In this document: positions 1 through 9,065 of the stretch, one piece after another
Numbering within the stretch: the first letter of the stretch is position 1
Layout of the letters: every line of letters begins with the position of its first letter
Source: Dokdonella sp.
Lineage (GTDB): Bacteria > Pseudomonadota > Gammaproteobacteria > Xanthomonadales > Rhodanobacteraceae
Direction of reading: 5' to 3'
DNA length: 64,000 bases
Assembly: GCF_017744955.1 (NCBI RefSeq)
Contig: NZ_JAGIAG010000001.1
Span: forward strand, 620,001-684,000
Made by a program: the position numbers and the translations under genes
The notes under the pieces: generated by a model
Database searches by the model: none
What the model saw: only the letters and a program-made list of their open reading frames with translations
Told to the model about the DNA's origin: nothing

Positions 1-527
1 ATTCGATCCTGTACGGCAACCTCGCGCCGGAAGGCTGCGTGCTGAAGCTCGCCGGCAAGGGCCGCCTGCACTTCGACGGTGCCGCACGCGTGTTCGAGAG
101 CGAAGAGGAAACCTTCCGCGCCGTGCAGGCGGGCGCGATCGAAGCCGGCGACGTCGTGGTGATCCGCAACGAGGGCCCGGTCGGCGGACCGGGCATGCGC
201 GAGATGCTCAGCGTCACCGCCGCGCTGGTCGGCCGCGGCCTCGGCGACGACGTCGCGCTGATCACCGACGGACGCTTCAGCGGCGCCACGCACGGTTTCA
301 TGGTCGGCCACATCGCGCCGGAAGCCGCCCGCGGCGGTCCGATCGCGCTGCTGCGCGACGGCGACCGCATCGTCATCGACGCGGCGCGGCGCGTGATCGA
401 GACCGACGCCGATCTCGATGCGCGCCGCAAGGACTGGCACGCGCCGGCGCCGAAGGTGCTGCACGGCGTGCTGGCGAAGTACGCGAAGCTGGTCGGCTCG
501 GCGGCGAAAGGCGCCGTCACCTCGTGA
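1..527 (+). CDS. ilvD: Dihydroxy-acid dehydratase, C-terminal part
   Basis: Catalyses dehydration of 2,3-dihydroxy-isovalerate/methylvalerate to the 2-keto acids, a late step of valine and isoleucine synthesis, using an Fe-S cluster and Mg. The reading frame is open from base 3 and enters from outside the window; 174 C-terminal residues are visible. Typical IlvD blocks are seen: [13 protein letters not shown] at the edge, GGPGMREML in the middle and [20 protein letters not shown] further on, which belong to the substrate-binding C-terminal domain. It sits 74 bp upstream of ilvC on the same strand, so co-expression with the other ilv genes is likely. The N-terminal two thirds, including the cluster cysteines, cannot be checked here. 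Confidence 0.95.
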   Translation, partial: SILYGNLAPEGCVLKLAGKGRLHFDGAARVFESEEETFRAVQAGAIEAGDVVVIRNEGPVGGPGMREMLSVTAALVGRGLGDDVALITDGRFSGATHGFMVGHIAPEAARGGPIALLRDGDRIVIDAARRVIETDADLDARRKDWHAPAPKVLHGVLAKYAKLVGSAAKGAVTS

Positions 528-539
528 ATCCCGCTCCGA

Positions 540-567
540 CGTCATTCGCGCTCGCGCGGGAATGACG
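540..567. repeat. Intergenic palindrome between ilvD and ilvC
   Basis: Perfect 8-bp arms (cgtcattc at 540-547 and gaatgacg at 560-567) flank a GC-rich 12-nt loop. There is no T run after it, so it looks more like a dispersed REP-type palindrome than an intrinsic terminator. It may stabilise or attenuate mRNA between ilvD and ilvC. Confidence 0.55.
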
Positions 568-601
568 ACAGAAAAATCCCCGATTCCATCTGGAGAACCG
601 C

Positions 602-1576
<975 letters not shown>

Positions 1577-1583
1577 TGCCGTC

Positions 1584-1606
1584 CCTTCTCCCGCTCGCGG
1601 AGAAGG
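1584..1606. repeat. Intergenic hairpin between ilvC and ilvB
   Basis: Perfect 8-bp arms ccttctcc (1584-1591) and ggagaagg (1599-1606) with a 7-nt loop, placed just after the ilvC stop and before the acetolactate synthase ribosome site. The core resembles the tctcccg...cgggaga palindromes at 25886, 25991 and 47135, so it is probably a diverged member of that intergenic family. Confidence 0.5.
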
Positions 1607-1626
1607 AAACGCCTGGAGACGACGAC

Positions 1627-3492
1627 ATGAACGCTGTCCTGCAAACCGAATCCGCCGAGGACGAACACCCGCTCGCCGGCCGGGCGATGACCGGCGCCGA
1701 CATCGTCGTGCAGGTGCTCGCCGACGAAGGCGTCGAGGTCGTGTTCGGCTACTCGGGCGGCGCGATCCTGCCGGTCTACGATGCGGTGTTCCGCTACAAC
1801 CGCGAGCATCTGCGCGCGGACGGCGCCGAGCCGCTGCCGCTGATCGTGCCGGCCAACGAGCAGGGCGCCGGGTTCATGGCGCAAGGCTACGCACGCGCTT
1901 CCAGCAAGGTCGGCGTCGCGCTGGTCACGTCCGGTCCGGGCGCGACCAACACGGTCACGCCGGTGCGCGACGCGATGGCCGATTCGATCCCGATCGTGGT
2001 GATCTGCGGCCAGGTGCCGACCGCTGCGATCGGCTCGGACGCGTTCCAGGAAGCGCCGATCAGCAGCATCATGGGCGCCTGCGCCAAGCACGTGTTCCTC
2101 GTCACCGAAGCCGGCAAGCTCGAAGCGACCTTGCGCAGCGCGTTCGAGATCGCGCGTACGGGACGGCCGGGACCGGTGGTGGTCGATATCCCGAAGGACG
2201 TGCAGAACGCGAACCTGCTCTTCGCCGGCCGCGGCAGCCTGCCGCTGCCGGGCTATCGCGCGCGCTTGCGCGCGGTCGACGCGGCGAGCGTGTCGGACGC
2301 CGAATGCGCGCGCCTGTTCGACGCGCTGGCGCGTGCCGAACGTCCGCTGGTCTACGCCGGCGGAGGAGTGATCGCGGCAGAAGCGGCGCCGGCGCTGCGC
2401 GCGTTCGTGCACGAGTTCGGCATCCCGGTCACCACCACCTTGATGGGGCTCGGCGCCTGCGACACGACCGAACCGTTGTCGCTGCACATGCTCGGCATGC
2501 ACGGCACCGCCTTCGCGAACTACGCGATCGAGGACTGCGACCTGCTGCTCGCGGTCGGCGCGCGCTTCGACGACCGCGTCGCCGGCGTACCGGCGAAGTT
2601 CGCGCCGCGCGCGAAATTCGTCGCGCACCTCGACGTCGACGCGGCCGAGGTCAACAAGGTCAAGCGCGCCGACTGGCACCACCTCGGCGATCTCGCGCGC
2701 GCGTTCGAGCGCCTGCGCGCCTACGGCGTCGCACAGGGTTTCCGGCCGCGCGACAGCGGCGCCTACGCGGCCTGGCACGCGCACGTCGCCGAGCTGAAGA
2801 AGACCTACGCGATGAACTACGACCGCGAGGCGGCGCGCATCCAGCCGTACGCGGTGATCGAGGCGATCAACCGGCACACCGACGGCCGCGCGATCATCGC
2901 CACCGGCGTTGGCCAGCACCAGATGTGGGCGGCGCAGTACTTCGATTTCCGCGCGCCGCGGCTGTGGCTGACCTCCGGCTCGATGGGCACGATGGGTTTC
3001 GGCCTGCCGGCGGCGATCGGCGCGCAGTTCGCGCGGCGCGATCTGGTGGTGGTCGACATCGACGGCGACGCCAGCATCCGCATGAACCTCGGCGAGCTGG
3101 AGACCGTCACCACCTACAAGCTGCCGATCAAGATCGTCGTGCTGAACAACTACGGCGACGGCATGGTGCGGCAGTGGCAGAAGCTGTTCTTCAAGGGACG
3201 CTTCTCCGGCAGCGACAAGAGTCTGCATCGCAAGGATTTCGTCAAGGCGGCGCAGGCCGACGGCTTCGAATGGGCGCAGCGCCTGGAGCGCCGCGAGGAC
3301 ATCGCGCGCGTCGTCGCCGACTTCGTCGCGTTCGACGGGCCGGCCTTCCTCGAAGTGGTGATCGATCCCGACGCCGGCGTGTATCCGATGGTCGGGCCCG
3401 GCATGGCCTACTCGGAGATGATCACCGGCGATTTCATCGCGTCGCGGTGCAAGCCGACGGAGCAGGAGGTGGGGCCGGCGGAGATGTTTTGA
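1627..3492 (+). CDS. ilvB: Acetolactate synthase large (catalytic) subunit
   Basis: Thiamine-diphosphate enzyme condensing two pyruvates, or pyruvate plus 2-ketobutyrate, at the head of valine/leucine/isoleucine synthesis. The 621 residues show the N-terminal TPP-binding domain with the catalytic glutamate in NEQGAGF (E78), a central domain, and the C-terminal TPP/Mg motif DIDGDASIRMN (about 477-487). The ATG at 1627 was chosen because GGAG at 1614-1617 precedes it; the open frame continues far upstream only by chance. The N-terminal 25 residues before MTGADIVVQ look like a nonconserved extension. Could equally be named ilvG. The regulatory subunit follows after an unusual repeat-filled gap. 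Confidence 0.95.
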   Translation: MNAVLQTESAEDEHPLAGRAMTGADIVVQVLADEGVEVVFGYSGGAILPVYDAVFRYNREHLRADGAEPLPLIVPANEQGAGFMAQGYARASSKVGVALVTSGPGATNTVTPVRDAMADSIPIVVICGQVPTAAIGSDAFQEAPISSIMGACAKHVFLVTEAGKLEATLRSAFEIARTGRPGPVVVDIPKDVQNANLLFAGRGSLPLPGYRARLRAVDAASVSDAECARLFDALARAERPLVYAGGGVIAAEAAPALRAFVHEFGIPVTTTLMGLGACDTTEPLSLHMLGMHGTAFANYAIEDCDLLLAVGARFDDRVAGVPAKFAPRAKFVAHLDVDAAEVNKVKRADWHHLGDLARAFERLRAYGVAQGFRPRDSGAYAAWHAHVAELKKTYAMNYDREAARIQPYAVIEAINRHTDGRAIIATGVGQHQMWAAQYFDFRAPRLWLTSGSMGTMGFGLPAAIGAQFARRDLVVVDIDGDASIRMNLGELETVTTYKLPIKIVVLNNYGDGMVRQWQKLFFKGRFSGSDKSLHRKDFVKAAQADGFEWAQRLERREDIARVVADFVAFDGPAFLEVVIDPDAGVYPMVGPGMAYSEMITGDFIASRCKPTEQEVGPAEMF

Positions 3493-3498
3493 GAAGAA

Positions 3499-3654
3499 GT
3501 GAGCGGTCGGCGGTGAGCGGTGAGCGGAAAAAGCAAAAGCCTGCCACGCTCTTCCCGCTCACCGCTCACCGCTCACCGCTCACCGCTCACCGCTCACCGC
3601 TCACCGCTCACCGCTCACCGCTCACCGCTCACCGCTCACCGCTCACCGCTCACC
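3499..3654. repeat. 14-copy heptamer tandem repeat (CGCTCAC)n with inverted copies
   Basis: Positions 3556-3653 are fourteen perfect, uninterrupted copies of the 7-mer CGCTCAC. The reverse complement GTGAGCG occurs three times just upstream (3499-3505, 3513-3519, 3520-3526), so the transcript can fold into a long hairpin in many registers. The array fills most of the 180-bp gap between the acetolactate synthase subunits. Such perfect short arrays are prone to slippage. It has no spacers, so it is not a CRISPR. Confidence 0.9.
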
Positions 3655-3672
3655 TCCAGGCCATCGAACCCC

Positions 3673-4194
3673 ATGCGCCGACTCATCTCCATCCTCCTGC
3701 AAAACGAAGCCGGCGCCCTCGCGCGCGTGGCCGGCATGTTCTCGGCGCGCGGCTACAACATCGACTCGCTGACCGTGGCGGCGACGCACGACGCGACGGT
3801 GTCGCGCCTGACCCTGGTCACGGTCGGCGACGACGCGGTGATCGACCAGATCGTCAAGCAGTCGCGCAAGCTCATCGACGTGATCGAGATCGAGGACCTG
3901 ACCGGCGGCGGCGCGATCGAGTCGGAGCTGCTGATCGTGCGCCTGCACGTGGCGGACGCGGCGCTGCCCGGCTTCGTCGCCTGCCTGCGCCGGCATCCGC
4001 GCGCGCACGTGGTGGAGATCGTCGCCGGCGTGCGCACCGTCGAGTACGCCGGCAGCGGCGTCGAGGTCGACGAGTTCCTCGCCGAGCTGGCGCGCGTCTC
4101 GCGCCCGCTCGAATTCGCGCGCAGCGGCACGGCGGCGCTGCCGCGCGGCAGCGCGCCGCGCTTCGATGCGCTGGCGGCGGCGGTCAGTACGTGA
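3673..4194 (+). CDS. ilvN: Acetolactate synthase small (regulatory) subunit
   Basis: Regulatory partner of acetolactate synthase; the N-terminal ACT domain (about residues 2-76, beginning RRLISILLQNEAGALARVAG) binds the feedback amino acid and activates the catalytic subunit. The 173-residue length suits the IlvH/IlvN family. The ATG at 3673 starts exactly at the conserved domain, yet no good Shine-Dalgarno is visible and the frame is also open back to a GTG at 3520, through the heptamer array. The family gives no reason to use that extension. Its 3' end overlaps the convergent pilus gene by 11 bp. Confidence 0.93.
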   Translation: MRRLISILLQNEAGALARVAGMFSARGYNIDSLTVAATHDATVSRLTLVTVGDDAVIDQIVKQSRKLIDVIEIEDLTGGGAIESELLIVRLHVADAALPGFVACLRRHPRAHVVEIVAGVRTVEYAGSGVEVDEFLAELARVSRPLEFARSGTAALPRGSAPRFDALAAAVST

Positions 4195-5188
4195 CGGTGA
4201 CCAGGATCACGTCGGCGTAGGTACCGCTCGGCACCGGCGCCTGCGCGGGCACGCGGCCATAGACGTTGAACGACTGCGCCGATCCGGTACCGGTGCCGAC
4301 GAGGGTGTCGGTGCCGAGCGTGCTTCCCCACGACAGGCCGCGCGCGCTGTCTCGATACAGGCCGTACGCGATCGTCGAACCACCGCTGCCGAGCATGCGC
4401 CGCGTACCGCCGAGGGCGTGCTGGCCGGCGTCGAGGCCGAGCTGCCAGGCGGTGCGCGCGGTGCAATTCATGCCGATGGTGGAGAGCTTGTCGATCGGCG
4501 CGGCCAGGCTCGACGTGCTGCCGAAGTCGAGGTCGCTGGCCGTCGTCAGCCGGCAGAACGGCTGCACGTTGGCGCTGGCGGTGAACGGGAAGCTGCCGAG
4601 GTTGGCATTGCCGCAGCTGGCCGGATAGGTGCCCAGGCTCAGCAGCGCTTCGTTGTAGTTGTAGGAAAGCTTGGTGTGCGCGGCATTGAAGACGTCGCTG
4701 TAGGCGCCGACGCCGAGCCCGGCCTGCGCGGCCGGCACCTGGCCGTAGACGGGAATCGAACCGGTGCGCGTCTCGCCGTTGGCGAGGATCGTGAACGACA
4801 GGTCCTGCTGGAACGGCAGGTAGGTGGCATTGTCGACCGAGCCCCAGATCTGCGTGCGAGCGGAGTTGCGGTAGATCTGGAAGGCCATCGTGTCGCCGGG
4901 CGTGCTGGTCATCTGGCGCGGGTTGTAGCCCGGGCTCTGCACGCCGGTGCCGATGCTGAAGCACATGCGCACGTACACGCCGTACAACCCGCCGAGCAGG
5001 CCGCCGTTGTAGGTGCAGCGATAGTTGAGTGTGGCGCTGGCGTTGACCAGCGCGCCGCCGGGCGCGACGTCGCCGAAGGCGAGATCGGTCAGTGTCGCCG
5101 AGCACGTGGTCGTCGCGCGCGCCGGCGCGGCGCCGAACACGAGAGCGAGCCCGAACAGCGCGATCATCGCCAGCCGCAGGCGCTTCAT
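4184..5188 (-). CDS. Two-domain spore-coat-U-type pilus subunit or tip protein
   Basis: Secreted structural subunit of an archaic chaperone-usher fibre. The 334-residue product begins with a signal peptide (KRLRLAMIALFGLALVFG, cleavage near ARA-TTTC). It then has two spore-coat-U-like domains, each starting with a Cys-containing beta strand and ending with a G-x-Y-x-D-V strand (GAYSDVF near the middle, GTYADVILVTVTY at the end). Two domains suggest a terminal subunit rather than the polymerising pilin. GGAGG lies before the ATG, and that ATG overlaps the usher stop (ATGA). Last gene of the leftward operon. The exact role as tip adhesin is inferred from position and domain number. Confidence 0.85.
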   Translation of the reverse strand: MKRLRLAMIALFGLALVFGAAPARATTTCSATLTDLAFGDVAPGGALVNASATLNYRCTYNGGLLGGLYGVYVRMCFSIGTGVQSPGYNPRQMTSTPGDTMAFQIYRNSARTQIWGSVDNATYLPFQQDLSFTILANGETRTGSIPVYGQVPAAQAGLGVGAYSDVFNAAHTKLSYNYNEALLSLGTYPASCGNANLGSFPFTASANVQPFCRLTTASDLDFGSTSSLAAPIDKLSTIGMNCTARTAWQLGLDAGQHALGGTRRMLGSGGSTIAYGLYRDSARGLSWGSTLGTDTLVGTGTGSAQSFNVYGRVPAQAPVPSGTYADVILVTVTY

Positions 5189-7563
5189 CGCGGCTCCTCC
5201 GCACGGCACGGCAGCGGGCCGAGCCGGATCGCATTCTCGTTCGCGCGAGGCAGGTCCAGCTGCACGCGGCAGACGCGGCCTTCCGGCGTGCGCACGCGCA
5301 GCCGCACCTGTTCGTCGAGATCGTCGAGATAGACCGCGCCGTCGTAGCCGACCGGCGTTTCGCCGGCCCGGCCTTCGACCTGTACGCGGCTGCCGAGCGC
5401 GAGCGGATGGCCGCCCGCGTCGTGCAGGATCAGTTCGGCCGCGCGCACCGGCTTCATCGCGAAACGCACCAGGGTACCGGCGCGATCGCGCGGAACGGCG
5501 ACCGCTTCCACGCGGTCGATGCGCATCGTCGCCGGCAGGTCCATCGGATCGATCGACAGCTGGTTGCGCTGGTAGGCCTGCAGGCGCGTCACCAGCAGCA
5601 TGCCGTCGTCGTCGGTGCGGCCGATCGGGCGATTCTCCAGCCGCACCGGCACCTCGGCGACGCCGTCGGTGGAGACGACGGCGAACGCGTCCTCGACGCG
5701 TCGCGCGGCGAACGTGTGGTCGCCCATGCGGATCAGCGAGCCGCTCGCCTCGGCATAGGCGTAGCCCTCGCCGCCGAACGTGCCGGCGCCGCCGGTCCAT
5801 TGGCCGCTGTCGCCGAGCCAGCCGACTTCCGCCAGGCCGCCGTGCGCATCGCCGCCGCGCGCCTGCACGCGCCAGCCGAAGCCGCCGTCGGCCGGCACCG
5901 GGCGGCCGGCGTCGACGGTGGCCGAAGTGCGTCCGCGCGCGCGTTGCAGCCCGGCGTTGACGCTCTGGCTGCGGTCGAGCGCGAGCACCAGGGTCGCGAA
6001 CGCCGAGCGATCGGCGGCCTCGTCGAGGTTGCGGTTGAGCCCGACGTTCAACGACACGCGGCCGCCGAACGTGCGCGACCAGTACGCGCTCGCGTAGCGC
6101 GAATCGTCGGCGCCCGGGTAACGCAGGTGCACATAGCCGACGGCGAAGCTGCCGGCGGCCGCGCTGTTGAATCCGAACACGGCGCGCTCGCTCACGCGCG
6201 CCGGCGGCGGGCCGTAGCGCGCGGCGACGTCGCGGTAGTCGCCGAACGTGCGCGTGCTCTCCAGTCCGACGGCGAAGCGGCCGTCGGTCCAGTCGTAGCC
6301 GAGATGCAGCAGCGAGCCGGAGCGGCCGTCCGCGGTGCTGTGCGCGGCCGCCGCGCCGAGGATGCCGGCGCTGCCGAGCTGCAATGCGCCGCCGCCGCCG
6401 GCGACGAACACGTCGGCGCTGCCTTCCGCGTGCGTTTCGAGCGTCAGCCGATCGCTCCAGCCGTAGCGCAGGTTCGCGCTGCCCATCGGCTGGCCGGCGT
6501 AGTCCCACGAGGCCATCCCGTAGCGCTGGCGCACGAAGCCGAGGCCGGCGGACCAGTCGGACAGTCCGGCCTGCAGCAACTGGCGCGAGCCGTAGAACGG
6601 CAGCTCGTAGCTGCGGCTGCGCCCGAGCGCATCGGTCAGCACGACGCGGGCGACGCCGGCGCCGTTGACGGTCGGGATGGTGGTCAGCTCGAACGGGCCC
6701 GGCGGCACGCTGCCGCTGTACTGGCGCATGCCGCCGACGTAGAGGTCGACGGTCGAGGGCACTGTCGCCTCGCCGAAGAACGCCGGCAGCGGCGTGATCA
6801 CGCGGTCGGGCTGCAGGCCGAAATCGCGGCCGATCTGCACGCCGCCGATGTAGGTCGGACGCGTCCAGTCGAGCGCGCCGGTGGTGGTGTCGCCGACGCT
6901 CAGGCGCAGCATCGAGTCGGGAAACGCGAGCTGCCAGCTGCTGTCCAGGCGCACGGTCCGGTCGCTCCCTCCGGTGCCGTCGCCGAGGCGATGGATCTGG
7001 CTGGTGCTGAACACGCCGGCGCGACCGGCGAACGCGCGCAGTTCGGTGCTCGCGTCCAGTTGCGTCGCGTCGCCGTCGCGCGCGCCGCGCACGTCGTAGT
7101 TCAGCAGCAGGCCGGTGGCGCCGTCGGCGTGCGGCACGCGCTCGTCCGGCGCGTTCAGCCGCGTCGTTTCGTAGGCGAGCCAGTGCGTCGGCGCCTGGAT
7201 CGCCACGCGCTGCTGCGTGGACTGGTAGTCGACCTGCACGCCGTCGAGATCGGCCGGCGCGAGCGGATCGACCGCGTCGTCCGGCAGCACGAAGCCGAGC
7301 TGGCGCAGCGTCGAGGTGCGCGCGTAGAGCTTGCCGCCGCGTTCGTCGAAGTGCGCGATCTGCCCGGTGTCGGCGCCGTTCACGCGTACCTCGAGGTAGA
7401 GGCTGGTGCCGCGCGTCCAGTCCTCGCCGTCGGCGATCAGCGCCGGATCGGACCAGGCTGCCGGCGTCGCCAGCGTCAGCGCCGCGCAGCAGGCCAGCCG
7501 CAGGCGTGCCGCTGCGCTACGGCGATGCAGCGAAGACGGCGATCGTCTGTTCGTCGATGGCAC
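5185..7563 (-). CDS. Outer-membrane usher of an archaic (Csu-like) pilus
   Basis: Forms the outer-membrane pore that receives chaperone-subunit complexes and polymerises the fibre. From the GTG at 7563 the protein is 792 residues. It has a signal-like start (RLRLACCAALTLATPAAWS), a FimD/PapC N-terminal domain (YLEVRVNGADTGQIAHF), a long beta-barrel region with many aromatic strands, a plug-like segment near PVRLENRPIGRTDDDGMLLV, and a C-terminal domain ending RVQLDLPRANENA. The frame stays open to 7734, inside the chaperone gene; the GTG was preferred because it gives a signal peptide directly, with a 47-bp overlap. The start is uncertain, with CTG or TTG codons downstream as alternatives. 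Family assignment is firm. Confidence 0.88.
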   Translation of the reverse strand: MPSTNRRSPSSLHRRSAAARLRLACCAALTLATPAAWSDPALIADGEDWTRGTSLYLEVRVNGADTGQIAHFDERGGKLYARTSTLRQLGFVLPDDAVDPLAPADLDGVQVDYQSTQQRVAIQAPTHWLAYETTRLNAPDERVPHADGATGLLLNYDVRGARDGDATQLDASTELRAFAGRAGVFSTSQIHRLGDGTGGSDRTVRLDSSWQLAFPDSMLRLSVGDTTTGALDWTRPTYIGGVQIGRDFGLQPDRVITPLPAFFGEATVPSTVDLYVGGMRQYSGSVPPGPFELTTIPTVNGAGVARVVLTDALGRSRSYELPFYGSRQLLQAGLSDWSAGLGFVRQRYGMASWDYAGQPMGSANLRYGWSDRLTLETHAEGSADVFVAGGGGALQLGSAGILGAAAAHSTADGRSGSLLHLGYDWTDGRFAVGLESTRTFGDYRDVAARYGPPPARVSERAVFGFNSAAAGSFAVGYVHLRYPGADDSRYASAYWSRTFGGRVSLNVGLNRNLDEAADRSAFATLVLALDRSQSVNAGLQRARGRTSATVDAGRPVPADGGFGWRVQARGGDAHGGLAEVGWLGDSGQWTGGAGTFGGEGYAYAEASGSLIRMGDHTFAARRVEDAFAVVSTDGVAEVPVRLENRPIGRTDDDGMLLVTRLQAYQRNQLSIDPMDLPATMRIDRVEAVAVPRDRAGTLVRFAMKPVRAAELILHDAGGHPLALGSRVQVEGRAGETPVGYDGAVYLDDLDEQVRLRVRTPEGRVCRVQLDLPRANENAIRLGPLPCRAEEPR

Positions 7564-8275
7564 CGTTGATTCTCGATGACAGGCGATCGCCGGTCGCGAG
7601 CGCCGGCGCGTCGGCCGCCAGCGGCCAGCGCATCGTGCTGCCGGCCAGTACGTACCCGACCAGGCCCGCGACCAGCTCCGTGCGATGGCCTTGCGCGTCG
7701 ATGCGCACCAGGTTGCCGAGCTGCGCGTGCGCATTGCCGCGATTGGCGACTTCCAGCACGCGCCGCCCGCCGTCCTCGAGCAGGCGGCCCTGCAACTGCG
7801 GCGCGGCCGGCGCGTCGCCGGACGGCGTCAGGAACACCGGCACCGAGTAGCGCAGCACGAAGCGCAGGCCGCGCTGTGCGTCGGCGTCCTGTTCCGGCGG
7901 CTGCGCCGAGTCCAAAGGCAACTCGTCGACCAGCACGCGGTAGGCGTCTTCGCGCGCGCCGTTCGCGGGCGCCGTGCGGATCACGCGCACCAGCTGGCGC
8001 GCGCCCGGCGCCAGTTCGATCATCGGCGGACTGGCGACCAGGGCCTGCGAAGGGGCGAGCTGCTCCTCGCCGCTCTGCTGGATCCAGTGCAGCACGCGTA
8101 CCTGCGCGTGCAACGTCTGGCTGCCGGTGTTGCCGAGCCAGAGGCCATCGGCGTTGCGTCCCGGCGCCAGCGTGAGCGAGGTCGGCGTGACCTGCAGGCC
8201 GCTGGCGCGCGCCGCGGGTCCGGCGCAGCAAAGCCACGCCGCGACGCAGGCGAGGGCGAGCCGACGCAGGGACAT
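7517..8275 (-). CDS. Periplasmic pilus chaperone (PapD-like)
   Basis: Binds pilus subunits by donor-strand complementation and delivers them to the usher. The 252-residue protein has a signal peptide ending GPAARA-SG and a first immunoglobulin-like domain with the family features LQVTPTSLTLAPG and QLVRVIRTAP; the basic residues of that segment belong to the subunit-binding cleft. A second domain follows with ELVAGLVGYVLAGS near the end. It starts 8 bp after the 8284 subunit gene stops (leftward) and overlaps the usher gene, so all four genes form one transcription unit. Confidence 0.9.
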   Translation of the reverse strand: MSLRRLALACVAAWLCCAGPAARASGLQVTPTSLTLAPGRNADGLWLGNTGSQTLHAQVRVLHWIQQSGEEQLAPSQALVASPPMIELAPGARQLVRVIRTAPANGAREDAYRVLVDELPLDSAQPPEQDADAQRGLRFVLRYSVPVFLTPSGDAPAAPQLQGRLLEDGGRRVLEVANRGNAHAQLGNLVRIDAQGHRTELVAGLVGYVLAGSTMRWPLAADAPALATGDRLSSRINGAIDEQTIAVFAASP

Positions 8276-8283
8276 CGGCGGCC

Positions 8284-8778
8284 TCAGTAGGTGACGGTCG
8301 CCGTGATCACGTCGTTGTAGCTGCCGGCCGGAAAGTTCGCGCTCGGCACCCGGCCGTAGACCGGGACGCTCACCGCCGAACCGGTGCCGCTGCCGGCCAG
8401 CACGTTGCCGCCCGCGCCGGTGGTGCTTCCCCAGACGTCGCCGGCGCCGCGCGCGGCGGCGCGATACAGCTGGTACGGGACCAGGTTCGCGCCGTTGGCC
8501 ATCTTGCGCGAGTTGACGTCGGTGCCATTCTGGCCGTTGTCCAACGCGACCGTGTACGCGGTGCCCGGCGTGCAGTTCACGTTGAGCGTGCCCTGGTTGT
8601 CGATGTTGGTCGCCGTCGAGGCCTGGCTGCCGAAATTGACGTCGGTGGCGGCGACGGTGTGGATGTCGCAGGAACTGGTGATGACGATCTTCACGTTGAA
8701 GGTCGTCGTGTCGGTGGCGGCGGAAGCCGCACCGGTGGCGAGGGCCGCGAGAGCGGCGGCGAGGATTCTGGCGTGCAT
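8284..8778 (-). CDS. Spore-coat-U-type major pilus subunit
   Basis: The 164-residue product has a signal peptide (RILAAALAALATGAASA) followed by a single spore-coat-U domain: a Cys in SSCDIHT, NVNCTPGT, a Y-x-LYR motif near the middle and the terminal GSYNDVITATVTY that closely matches the end of the 4184 gene. As the first, single-domain gene of a subunit-chaperone-usher-subunit operon it is most likely the main pilin, comparable to CsuA/B. A strong AAGGAGA ribosome site precedes the ATG. Upstream lies a possible sigma-54 promoter and an AT-rich palindrome. Confidence 0.88.
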   Translation of the reverse strand: MHARILAAALAALATGAASAATDTTTFNVKIVITSSCDIHTVAATDVNFGSQASTATNIDNQGTLNVNCTPGTAYTVALDNGQNGTDVNSRKMANGANLVPYQLYRAAARGAGDVWGSTTGAGGNVLAGSGTGSAVSVPVYGRVPSANFPAGSYNDVITATVTY

Positions 8779-8826
8779 CGGGGTCTCCTTGGAGAGGGGC
8801 GACGGAATGTCGGTACGGACCGCTAC

Positions 8827-8841
8827 GCAGAAGTCATGCCA
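8827..8841 (-). promoter_or_regulatory. Possible sigma-54 promoter of the pilus operon
   Basis: On the minus strand 8841-8827 reads TGGCATGACTTCTGC, with GG and GC separated by exactly 10 nt as required for -24/-12 elements. The predicted start near 8815 leaves a leader of about 37 nt before the pilin ATG. The -12 half is imperfect (CTGC rather than TTGC), so this is a weaker match than the xoxF and frmA promoters. Confidence 0.4.
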
Positions 8842-8848
8842 GCTACAA

Positions 8849-8868
8849 AAATGACAAATTAGTCATTT
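8849..8868. promoter_or_regulatory. AT-rich palindrome upstream of the pilus operon
   Basis: AAATGAC and GTCATTT (8849-8855 and 8862-8868) are perfect 7-bp arms around a 6-bp AAATTA centre. It is one of the few AT-rich spots in the window and lies directly upstream of the putative pilus promoter, so it is a candidate regulator site. No cognate protein can be named. Confidence 0.45.
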
Positions 8869-8994
8869 CTATACTTAGAAACAGTTCTCCGATTGGTCCG
8901 CCGGCTGGCTCCGCCGCCGCGGCTGTCGAAAAATGCCCGCTTCTGACGCCCCGTCCGGACGGTTCGCTTCCTTCCGCCGTGGCGGACGACGTCC

Positions 8995-9012
8995 TGTAAA
9001 GGACGCTTGACA
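8995..9012. promoter_or_regulatory. Operator 1 of the XRE-controlled operon
   Basis: TGTAAAG-GACG-CTTGACA, an 18-bp inverted repeat whose right arm contains the -35 hexamer. It matches operator 2 at 9038 at 16 of 18 positions and lies 43 bp from it, about four helical turns. Confidence 0.7.
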
Positions 9013-9035
9013 GTCTTTCCGGCCGGAGATAGCCT
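9007..9035 (+). promoter_or_regulatory. Sigma-70-type promoter of the 9066-13561 operon
   Basis: Consensus -35 TTGACA (9007-9012), a 17-bp spacer, and -10 TAGCCT (9030-9035). Predicted start near 9042, giving a short leader to the ATG at 9066. Both flanking operators would block it, which fits repression by the XRE protein of the same operon. Confidence 0.6.
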
Positions 9036-9037
9036 CT

Positions 9038-9055
9038 TGTCAAGGAAGCTTGACA
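9038..9055. promoter_or_regulatory. Operator 2 of the XRE-controlled operon
   Basis: TGTCAAG-GAAG-CTTGACA, a perfect 7-bp inverted repeat with a 4-bp centre, covering the predicted transcription start. Together with operator 1 it brackets the promoter. Confidence 0.72.
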
Positions 9056-9065
9056 GGGGCGAGTC

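Noticed and set aside
3556..3653. CRISPR array
   Set aside because: The 7-bp units are directly adjacent with no spacers and no cas genes are present.
3520..3672. N-terminal extension of IlvN through the heptamer array from GTG 3520
   Set aside because: It gives a repetitive RSPLTAH peptide unlike any IlvN; the ACT domain begins exactly at the ATG at 3673.
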